From NCBI RefSeq assembly GCF_938045775.1, contig NZ_CALIBH010000062.1, positions 1 to 5,861 of the forward strand: DNA of 5,861 bases. The letters are read 5' to 3'. Both the position numbers and the translations under genes were made by a program. Each line of letters opens with the position of its first letter. Position 1 is the first letter of the stretch. Under the pieces are notes generated by a model that was given only the letters and a program-made list of their open reading frames with translations, did no database searches and was not told the DNA's origin. This DNA comes from an uncultured Campylobacter sp. (GTDB lineage: Bacteria > Campylobacterota > Campylobacteria > Campylobacterales > Campylobacteraceae). This document shows, in pieces, positions 1 through 4,905 of this stretch.

Positions 1-509
1 ATTTTCGCCGCCACGGGCTCTGCAGTAAAATTTCTCGCCGCGGAAGTCTGCCGAGTAAAATTCGGCTTTGTAAAATTTCAAATTTTACGGCACAAATTCC
101 ACGGCGCAGAATTTTACACATCTACGAAATACAAAAATTGCGAAGCTCGTTCAAATAGCGAAATTTTGAAATTTAGGAATTTTAAAATTGGGCGGTGTAA
201 AAATTTATCCACGCGGCACGGAATTCTACCGCTCAAATTTCACGGCGCAAAACTCCTCGGCACAAAATTTACCGATAGAATTCAGCTCGCAATTTAAAAT
301 TTCAAAATTCCGCGCCGTGAAATTTTATGCTAAGAATTTCGCGTTCCAATCGGTACGGAGTATCTGCTACCCGAGCCGCGCATAAAATTCTACGCTTTAA
401 AATTCCAAGCCATAAAATTTTACATTGCGAAATTCCACCGACAAAATTTTATGTGGCAAAATTCCGCGCCGTAAAATTTAAAAGCGGCTCTTGCTACAAA
501 ATTTCGTGA
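1..509 (+). pseudogene. Possible decayed pentapeptide-repeat-like coding region, left end outside window
   Basis: No intact gene is visible here. Forward frame 1 is open from the window edge to a TAA at 295-297 (98 codons) and reads with K-F pairs spaced by about five residues, for example HGAEF and PLKFHGAKL. Frame 2 continues the style at 188-385 (KFRAVKFYAKNF), and frame 3 at 327-509 has a strict five-residue period of I or F (KFYVAKFRAVKF). This hand-over between three frames resembles a pentapeptide-repeat gene broken by frameshifts. No Shine-Dalgarno sequence precedes any internal start. Caution: the AAATTT core is self-complementary, so the minus strand gives similar short K-F periodic reading (for example VEFRNVKFYGLEF). 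A non-coding 15-nt repeat would produce the same picture, so the coding interpretation is weak. Confidence 0.3.
201..478. repeat. Degenerate array with about 15-nt period (AAATT cores, GC-rich linkers)
   Basis: AAATT or GAATT cores recur at a near-constant step. In the best stretch they begin at 385, 400, 415, 430, 444, 459 and 474, giving steps of 15,15,15,14,15,15. Further left, cores or close variants begin at 221, 235, 250, 265 and 278, and again at 305, 320 and 334. The linkers are short and often contain CCGCGCCGT, CACGGCGCA or GCCAT. The period is interrupted around 340-384. Similar cores occur less regularly from 25 to 200. The unit is too variable and too short for a CRISPR array, and no flanking cas genes are visible. 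It lies downstream of the aminotransferase gene, which reads towards it. Confidence 0.65.
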
Positions 510-511
510 GC

Positions 512-1828
512 TTAATTTACGCTGCCGCAGCGGTATTTGCCCGCTACAAAGGTGATTTTATCGCGGATCTGAGCGATCTGTCTTAGCGCCTCCGCCAAGA
601 AATCCACGTCGCTTTCGTCGTGGATGAACGAGAAGCTAGCCCGCACCCAAGCGGGTTTGCGCGACATTTCGGTATCGGGTTGCAAGCCGAGCAGATCAAA
701 GCCGTAAGGCGCGGCACAGTCGCATCCTGCGCGGGTTTGGATATCAAATTTCTGCCCGAGCACCCCGGCTAGCGCGTCCGCGCCGAGCCCTTGCATATTA
801 AAAGCAAAGATCGGCACGCGCGGCGCGGTGAGATTGCCGTAAATTTCAATCTCGGGGATTTTTGAAATTTCGCTTATGAAGTGCCTGCAGATCGCCTCTT
901 CGCGCGATTTGATCGCCTCTAGCCCCGCGCTTTTGCGAAGCTTTAGGGCAAGACAAGCTCGCACCAGCGCGATGATGCCCGGCGTGCCTGCTTCCTCCAA
1001 GCGCTCCTTGTCGATTATAAAGCGCTGCGTTTGGGCGTCTGCGTATTTGATCGTGCCGCCCCCCGCGAACGTCGGCTCCTCGCCGCGCAAAAGCTCCTTT
1101 CGCACCGCCAAAATCCCGCTGGCGCCCACGCCGCCCAAAAGCTTGTGCGCGCCGAAAAACATGCCGTCGCAAAAGCCGAGATCTATATTTTCGTGCGCGA
1201 TGAGCGCGCTAGCGTCCACGAACAGCCGCCCGCCGTGCGCCTTGAGCATCAAGTAAGCGCGCTTGTAATCGAGCTTAAGCCCCGTCACGTTCGATGCCGC
1301 GGTAAGCACGCCGTAAATTTCGCGCCCTTTGTTTGCGGATAAAATTTCGCCCAGCCGTGCAAAATCCATCAGCCCGCTTGGATCCGGCGGCACGCGCACG
1401 ACCTCGCAAAGCCCCTGCCTTAGGCTGATCTCCACGGAGTGATGCTCAAAAGGCGAGATGATGAAAAGCGGCAACTCTTTTATGCTCTCGCGCCGCAAGC
1501 CAAGCCTATCTCGCGTCGCTGGCGGCAGGTAGATGCCTAGAATTTCCCAAAGCTTCTTAATCGCCGCGGTCGCGCCAAATCCGCACGAGATCAGGTAGTA
1601 GCGCTCTTCGCAGCCTAGAAGCTCTTTGATTTTGGCCCTTGCATTTTCGTAGTAATCGCTCGTGATCTCGGCGTTGGCTCCGCCTGCGGAATGGACGTTG
1701 GCATATGTTGCAAGCACGCGCTCGATCTCTGCTTCTATAGGGCGATACGCAAGGCCCGAGGCGGCAAAATCGAAGTATTTGACCCCCTCTTTTAAGATGA
1801 TGTTTTCTTTGATCGTTTCAAAATCCAA
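512..1828 (-). CDS. Class V PLP-dependent enzyme, cysteine desulfurase/selenocysteine lyase-like (SufS/Csd type)
   Basis: The product is a fold-type I PLP enzyme of 438 residues, near the usual 400-440 of the family. With the TTG at 1828 as residue 1, the expected sites are present. They are the EHH motif that stacks on the cofactor (about 128-130), SNVTG (about 179-183), the PLP-nitrogen-binding Asp in VDAS (D205), the Schiff-base Lys in GAHK (K229) and RAGCDCAAP near the C terminus. In that last motif C371 aligns with the catalytic Cys of SufS (RTGHHCA), with an extra Cys at 369. The closing V-R-A-S-F and D-E-S-D-V-D segment is typical of the family. These enzymes release sulfur (or selenium) from cysteine (or selenocysteine) as an enzyme-bound persulfide in the cytoplasm; the substrate here is inferred. 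The start was moved from the TTG at 1852, because a TATAAT box directly abuts that codon, while GGAG sits 7 nt before the TTG at 1828. There is no SufE/IscU partner beside it. Confidence 0.9.
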   Translation of the reverse strand: MDFETIKENIILKEGVKYFDFAASGLAYRPIEAEIERVLATYANVHSAGGANAEITSDYYENARAKIKELLGCEERYYLISCGFGATAAIKKLWEILGIYLPPATRDRLGLRRESIKELPLFIISPFEHHSVEISLRQGLCEVVRVPPDPSGLMDFARLGEILSANKGREIYGVLTAASNVTGLKLDYKRAYLMLKAHGGRLFVDASALIAHENIDLGFCDGMFFGAHKLLGGVGASGILAVRKELLRGEEPTFAGGGTIKYADAQTQRFIIDKERLEEAGTPGIIALVRACLALKLRKSAGLEAIKSREEAICRHFISEISKIPEIEIYGNLTAPRVPIFAFNMQGLGADALAGVLGQKFDIQTRAGCDCAAPYGFDLLGLQPDTEMSRKPAWVRASFSFIHDESDVDFLAEALRQIAQIRDKITFVAGKYRCGSVN

Positions 1829-1835
1829 AGCGCGA

Positions 1836-1839
1836 CTCC
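1836..1839 (-). promoter_or_regulatory. Ribosome binding site deciding the TTG start at 1828
   Basis: GGAG on the minus strand, 7 nt before the TTG at 1828-1826. It lies inside the reading frame of the longer alternative start (TTG at 1852), which has no Shine-Dalgarno sequence of its own. Confidence 0.65.
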
Positions 1840-1846
1840 AAAATTT

Positions 1847-1875
1847 TTGCAAATTATATCCAAACTCGCTAAAAT
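1847..1875 (+). promoter_or_regulatory. Candidate promoter for the DUF234 gene, overlapping the divergent promoter
   Basis: TTGCAA (1847-1852) and TAAAAT (1870-1875) are separated by 17 nt, with four of six and five of six consensus matches. A start near 1882 would leave a short leader that includes the Shine-Dalgarno at 1885-1891. The minus-strand TATAAT of the neighbouring gene lies within the spacer, so the two polymerases would compete. Confidence 0.45.
1853..1858 (-). promoter_or_regulatory. Sigma-70 -10 box for the class V PLP enzyme gene
   Basis: A perfect TATAAT on the minus strand, preceded by TTTGGA, close to the Campylobacter extended -10. Transcription would start near 1846, giving a leader of about 18 nt before the TTG at 1828. 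This matches the leader lengths of the other promoters in this window. It rules against translation from the TTG at 1852, which would precede the transcript start. Confidence 0.65.
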
Positions 1876-1884
1876 TACGCCCGC

Positions 1885-1891
1885 AAGGAGG
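1885..1891 (+). promoter_or_regulatory. Strong Shine-Dalgarno (AAGGAGG) preceding an ATT codon
   Basis: AAGGAGG is followed after 5 nt by ATT (1897-1899), which is in frame with the downstream coding region. No ATG, GTG or TTG lies within normal range. The first conventional start in this frame is the TTG at 1954, 62 nt further on, with no Shine-Dalgarno of its own. Confidence 0.6.
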
Positions 1892-1896
1892 GCGAA

Positions 1897-2763
1897 ATTT
1901 ACGAGTTAAAAGATACTGCGCGAAATTTAGGCGATGCCGATATCGACGCGATTTTGCAGTTTCATTTCGTATTTGATGAGATAGGCTGTATAAGCGGCTA
2001 CGCGGACGTTTTCGAAGCGATCGAAAATGAAATTTTGCTCTGCTTTGAACGTCTCGGCGAGCGCTTTAAATTTGGCGGCGAGTGCGAAGAGCAGATCAAA
2101 AAAGCGCTGATGAAATTCGCTAGAAGCGACCGCAAAAAAATAGGAATTTCAAAAATCTTGCCGCGATTTACGGCGCAAAAAATCACCGCAGATCTCATAA
2201 ACGCGAAGTTCCTAATCACCGAAAAATCAAGCGAGCAAAGAGCGCAAAAAGCTCGCAAAAATGACCGCCTACCGCGCGCGCTGCGCCGCTACCATATCGC
2301 CGACAAAGTCCATTTTAGCAGCAACTTCGCGAGGTTTTGGTTTAGATTTATCGAACCGAACCTGCCCGCGCTGCGCCGCGGCGAGATAGGGCGCGTGCTG
2401 AGTCTCATCAAAGCGGATTTCAACGCCTACGCGGGGCTCGGGTTTGAAATTTTAAGCAAGGAGCTGCTCGCGAAGTATCTGAATTTAGAGATTTCGCAAA
2501 TTTCAAGCTTTTGGAACAAAGAGGTCGAGATCGACATCTACGCGAAATTTGAGAGCTTTTGCGTCGCGGGCGAGTGCAAATACAAGGAGCGAAAAATTTC
2601 AAAAAACGTACTAAACGAGCTCATACTCAAATGCGAAAAAGCGCACCTCGCGCCCGATCTGCTCGCGCTGTTTTCCAAAAGCGGCTTTAGCGGCGAGCTG
2701 CGCAACCTAAAAAGCGATAAAATTTTACTCTTTTCGCTCGAGGATTTTAAAATTTTACTTTAA
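1897..2763 (+). CDS. DUF234-type protein: winged helix plus PD-(D/E)XK nuclease-like domain, without ATPase domain
   Basis: The protein has 288 residues from the ATT at 1897, or 269 from the TTG at 1954. Using the longer numbering, residues about 77-114 (KIGISKILPRF...LINAKFLITEK) look like a winged helix. Residues about 132-155 (YHIADKVHFSSNFARFWFRF) and onward match DUF234, the C-terminal domain of archaeal-type ATPases. The PD-(D/E)XK pattern is complete: E184 in GFE, D213 in EIDI, and E226-C-K228 in GECKYK. In the usual family architecture an N-terminal P-loop ATPase precedes these domains. Here no Walker motif exists and there is no room for one, since the frame is closed by TAA at 1870-1872. 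The molecular role is unknown; DNA binding or cleavage is only inferred from the fold. It is divergent from the PLP enzyme. The start is uncertain: the AAGGAGG supports 1897, whereas codon convention supports 1954. Confidence 0.82.
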   Translation: MYELKDTARNLGDADIDAILQFHFVFDEIGCISGYADVFEAIENEILLCFERLGERFKFGGECEEQIKKALMKFARSDRKKIGISKILPRFTAQKITADLINAKFLITEKSSEQRAQKARKNDRLPRALRRYHIADKVHFSSNFARFWFRFIEPNLPALRRGEIGRVLSLIKADFNAYAGLGFEILSKELLAKYLNLEISQISSFWNKEVEIDIYAKFESFCVAGECKYKERKISKNVLNELILKCEKAHLAPDLLALFSKSGFSGELRNLKSDKILLFSLEDFKILL

Positions 2764-2799
2764 GCTGCGCGCCAAAAAAGCCTAGAATATGGCGCGAGC
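2764..2799 (+). other. GC-rich hairpin directly after the DUF234 stop codon
   Basis: GCT-G-CGCGCC (2764-2773) can pair with GGCGCGAGC (2791-2799), giving nine base pairs with one bulged G and a 17-nt loop. No T run follows, so it is not a standard intrinsic terminator, although its position right after the stop suggests a role in 3'-end formation. Confidence 0.35.
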
Positions 2800-2858
2800 G
2801 AGCGGTGCCGTGCACGTATGGTATGCCGCAAGAAATGAGTGGGGTGCTACCGACGGAT

Positions 2859-3000
2859 ACGCTATCTACGGGCGGCACAGGCAGAGCATGGGTAAGCACA
2901 AGGCATGACAGACGCGCTATCGATAGACGGCATGAAGGTGTGTTTGAGCGGACGGCGGCGCTATAGATAGGCAGACAGCGCACTATCGGAGGCGCACTAT
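2859..3000. repeat. Imperfect repeats around a CTATnGATAG motif
   Basis: Four related units are visible: ACGCTATCTACGGGCGGCA (from 2859), GCGCTATCGATAGACGGCA (from 2914), GCGCTATAGATAGGCAGA (from 2958), and a tail with GCGCACTATCGGA (2978) and GCGCACTAT (2992). CTATCGATAG at 2917-2926 is a perfect palindrome and CTATAGATAG at 2961-2970 is nearly one. Spacing is irregular, at 55, 44, 20 and 14 nt. Confidence 0.5.
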
Positions 3001-3232
3001 GACAGCAAATTTTAAACACAATCTGCAAGCAGAAAATTCGCCAAGCGCCAAATGCGAGTTTTTAAAATTCTATCACTAAATTTTAGCACAGGTTTAGACG
3101 GCTACATCGCCCACGCACAAATCAGCCACTTGCGAATTTCCCGCGACTATTGATAAGCAAACACTCGCTATATGCAAGCAAACTCGCGCTGTCCGCGCAC
3201 AAACTCCGCGCCCTAAATTCCTCAAATTTAGA

Positions 3233-3973
3233 CTATTTTTTCACCTTGATCACGTATGGCACCGATTTGATCACACCTTTGGAAAAGAGCGTCTTGGTGT
3301 CCGCATACACGGCATCAAGCTCGGCTTTTGAGACGTCCGCATCGCTTACCTGCACGTCCTTGTCGTAGTATTTCTCGATCACGTCGATCGCGCCCTTTTG
3401 ATCGCTCGGCGAGAGGGCTTTTAGATGCTTTAAAATCAGCGCCGATTTGATAAACGCGCTTTTGCCGTGCACCGGCGCAAAGATCAATTTTACATTGCTG
3501 TTACGAAGATGCTTCGTGATCCTCTTCATCTCCTCGGCGCAATACGGGCACTCCGGATCGCCCACGATGTAGGTCATATAAGGGTTATTTTTATCAAATG
3601 ACTCGATATAGGCAAATCTCGCAGGATCTATGCTCTTTAGCAGCTCAAGCGCGGCGGCATCCCTGGCGTCCTTTAAAATTTGAGTTCTCATCTTAAATAG
3701 CGCCGCGTCCGCCGCGTCCGCAAGCTTAGGCTCCTCCGTCACTGCCACTAGGCTTTTGCCGTCGTCGCTAGCTAAAAACGCCTCTTTTTTATCGCCCGAG
3801 CGGACGATCAGCAAATTTAGCCCGTTTAGCGAGTTTAGCTTATCGATCGAGATGAGCTGAGCGTTTTTATCATTTAGACTTTGCTTTAGGTTTTTCACAA
3901 ACTCCGCTTCGTTCGCATTCGCGCCAAGCGCAAAAGCCGCACACGCAACCAAAACGTAGATGAGTTTTTTCAT
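3233..3973 (-). CDS. Periplasmic DsbC/DsbG-like thiol:disulfide interchange protein
   Basis: The protein has 246 residues. It begins with a signal peptide (MKK, then hydrophobic residues 4-17) and a probable signal peptidase I site after ANA at residue 20. Residues about 21-80 form an N-terminal region like the DsbC dimerisation domain. After a linker rich in alanine and charged residues, a thioredoxin fold starts near 132, with the active site CPYC at 142-145 in GDPECPYC and the cis-proline at P239 in SVPYVI. The CPYC sequence is that of DsbG; DsbC of E. coli has CGYC. The length also fits this family. The likely role is isomerisation or reduction of disulfides, or protection of cysteine thiols, in the periplasm. 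The reducing partner (DsbD/CcdA type) is not in the window. The start at 3973 follows GGAGGG with good spacing. It has its own extended -10 promoter and is divergent from efp. Confidence 0.88.
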   Translation of the reverse strand: MKKLIYVLVACAAFALGANANEAEFVKNLKQSLNDKNAQLISIDKLNSLNGLNLLIVRSGDKKEAFLASDDGKSLVAVTEEPKLADAADAALFKMRTQILKDARDAAALELLKSIDPARFAYIESFDKNNPYMTYIVGDPECPYCAEEMKRITKHLRNSNVKLIFAPVHGKSAFIKSALILKHLKALSPSDQKGAIDVIEKYYDKDVQVSDADVSKAELDAVYADTKTLFSKGVIKSVPYVIKVKK

Positions 3974-3978
3974 AGCTT

Positions 3979-3984
3979 CCCTCC
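3979..3984 (-). promoter_or_regulatory. Ribosome binding site of the Dsb-like gene
   Basis: GGAGGG on the minus strand, five nt before the ATG at 3973; together with the preceding AAGG it forms a long purine-rich tract. It supports the called start. Confidence 0.7.
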
Positions 3985-4000
3985 CCTTAAAATTTCGCCA

Positions 4001-4009
4001 ATTATATCA
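4001..4009 (-). promoter_or_regulatory. Extended -10 promoter of the Dsb-like gene
   Basis: TGATATAAT on the minus strand is an exact match to TGnTATAAT. No -35 box is evident, as is usual in Campylobacter. The predicted start near 3994 gives a leader of about 21 nt. Confidence 0.75.
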
Positions 4010-4024
4010 ATTTAAAATAAAATT

Positions 4025-4033
4025 TGTTATAAT
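4025..4033 (+). promoter_or_regulatory. Extended -10 promoter of efp
   Basis: TGTTATAAT preceded by TT, an exact TGnTATAAT match with an upstream T-rich element. The expected start is near 4040, leaving a leader of about 22 nt that contains the Shine-Dalgarno AAGGAG at 4050-4055. It forms a near-perfect mirror image with the divergent promoter at 4001-4009. Confidence 0.8.
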
Positions 4034-4049
4034 CGCGCCCTATCAATTT

Positions 4050-4055
4050 AAGGAG
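4050..4055 (+). promoter_or_regulatory. Ribosome binding site of efp
   Basis: AAGGAG, six nt before the ATG at 4062. It settles the start against longer in-frame extensions that would begin upstream of the promoter. Confidence 0.8.
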
Positions 4056-4061
4056 AAATTT

Positions 4062-4628
4062 ATGGCTTATTCAATGGGCGATCTAAAAAAAGGTCTAAAA
4101 ATCGAGGTGGACGGAATTCCGTTTAAAATCATAGAATACCAACACGTAAAACCGGGCAAAGGGCCAGCTTTCGTGCGCGTTAAAATAAAATCTTTCATCG
4201 ATGGCAAGGTGCTTGAAAAGACCTTCCATGCGGGCGATAAATGCGAGGCGCCGAATCTTGAGGAAAAAGAGATGCAGTACCTCTACGATGACGGCGAGGC
4301 GTGTCAGTTTATGGATACCGATAGCTACGAACAGATCGCGATCAGCGACGAGGATGTGGGCGAGGCGAAAAAATGGATGCTAGATGGCATGATGGTAAAT
4401 ATAATGTTTTACAACGGCAAAGCGATCGGCGTGGATGTGCCGCAGGTGGTGGAGCTTAAGATCGTAGAAACTGCGCCGAATTTCCGCGGCGATACGCAGG
4501 GCAGCAACAAAAAGCCTGCCACGCTTGAGACCGGCGCCGTGGTACAGATCCCATTTCACGTGCTAGAAGGCGAGGTCATCCGCGTTGACACCGTCCGCGG
4601 CGAGTATATCGAGCGCGCAAATAAATAA
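4062..4628 (+). CDS. efp: Translation elongation factor P
   Basis: EF-P binds the ribosome between the P and E sites and relieves stalling on consecutive prolines. The protein has 188 residues, the normal bacterial length, with the three beta-barrel domains expected: a KOW-like domain (about 1-63), a first OB domain (about 66-127) and a C-terminal OB domain (about 129-185). The tip of domain I reads HVKPGKGPAF. K33 corresponds to the E. coli Lys34 that receives beta-lysine; whether this host modifies it cannot be told from the window. The family signature near the end (KPATLETGAVVQIP) is present. The frame stays open upstream to 3960, but that extension spans the efp promoter and the neighbouring gene's start, so the ATG after AAGGAG is the start. 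It is transcribed alone, ending in the terminator at 4639-4680. Confidence 0.98.
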   Translation: MAYSMGDLKKGLKIEVDGIPFKIIEYQHVKPGKGPAFVRVKIKSFIDGKVLEKTFHAGDKCEAPNLEEKEMQYLYDDGEACQFMDTDSYEQIAISDEDVGEAKKWMLDGMMVNIMFYNGKAIGVDVPQVVELKIVETAPNFRGDTQGSNKKPATLETGAVVQIPFHVLEGEVIRVDTVRGEYIERANK

Positions 4629-4638
4629 TCTCCCCCTG

Positions 4639-4680
4639 TTTTTGCGAAATTTTGATTTCGCAAAAATTCCTCTTTCTTTT
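4639..4680 (+). terminator. Intrinsic terminator of efp
   Basis: A perfect twelve-base-pair stem, TTTTTGCGAAAT (4639-4650) and ATTTCGCAAAAA (4655-4666), encloses a TTTG loop. A pyrimidine tract rich in T (TTCCTCTTTCTTTT) follows. It begins 10 nt after the efp stop. The A/T-flanked symmetric stem could also act in the other direction. Confidence 0.85.
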
Positions 4681-4746
4681 GAAATTTATAAACTCCGAGC
4701 GATAAATTTAAACCGCGATCTTCGCATAAATTTTGATTAAAATAGC

Positions 4747-4775
4747 TTTTCAAATTTGCCAAAATGTGGGATAAT
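4747..4775 (+). promoter_or_regulatory. Candidate promoter in the gap between efp and selW
   Basis: TTTTCA (4747-4752) and GATAAT (4770-4775) are spaced by 17 nt. A transcript starting near 4782 would run about 115 nt to the hairpin at 4866-4899. The sequence TAGCTTTACG occurs twice, at 4782-4791 and 4819-4828. No open frame follows, so any product would be a small RNA. Evidence is weak. Confidence 0.25.
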
Positions 4776-4858
4776 TTAGTATAGCTTTACGCAACGCTGA
4801 TTTTTGCAAAATTTAAAATAGCTTTACGATTAAATTTACGGATATGAAATTTGAGCAT

Positions 4859-4899
4859 AAAAAACGCCCGAAAGCAAATCTTGCGACCTGCTTTCGGGC
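4859..4899 (-). terminator. Intrinsic terminator of the selW-like gene
   Basis: On the minus strand an eleven-base-pair perfect stem, GCCCGAAAGCA with TGCTTTCGGGC (4899-4889 and 4876-4866), has a 12-nt loop. It is followed by G and then TTTTTT (4864-4859). It starts only 6 nt after the TAG at 4906-4908. This is independent evidence that a real minus-strand transcript, continuing through the internal TGA, ends here. Confidence 0.9.
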
Positions 4900-4905
4900 T
4901 TTGAG

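Larger units (their letters stand above)
2764..3232. other. Long intergenic region, two compositional halves, no supported gene
   Basis: From 2764 to about 3000 the sequence is G-rich and lacks the AAATT runs found almost everywhere else in the window. From about 3005 it returns to the normal style. The 93-codon minus-strand frame at 2747-3028 resembles no family known to me and overlaps the end of the DUF234 gene, so I do not call it. At 3213-3231 there is a seven-base-pair inverted repeat (CTAAATT, five-nt loop, AATTTAG). It begins 2 nt after the stop of the Dsb-like gene but has no T run in that gene's direction. Confidence 0.6.

Noticed and set aside
201..478. CRISPR array
   Set aside because: The period is only about 15 nt and the cores are degenerate, with no conserved repeat of 23-40 nt, no unique spacers and no cas genes.
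876..1342. Plus-strand open frames opposite the class V PLP enzyme gene
   Set aside because: They are shadows of a well-supported minus-strand gene with complete family motifs, and lack start signals.
2789..2908. 39-codon plus-strand frame starting at ATG 2789 (MARASGAVHVWYAARN...)
   Set aside because: The amino-acid content is plausible, but there is no Shine-Dalgarno sequence, no promoter, and its start lies within the hairpin after the DUF234 gene. It may be chance in G-rich DNA.
2747..3028. 93-codon minus-strand open frame in the intergenic region
   Set aside because: It overlaps the end of the DUF234 gene, has no recognisable family and falls in the repeat-bearing, compositionally odd tract.
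3213..3231. Terminator of the Dsb-like gene
   Set aside because: The seven-base-pair A/T-rich stem is followed by GC-rich sequence on the minus strand, without a T run. It is noted only as an inverted repeat.
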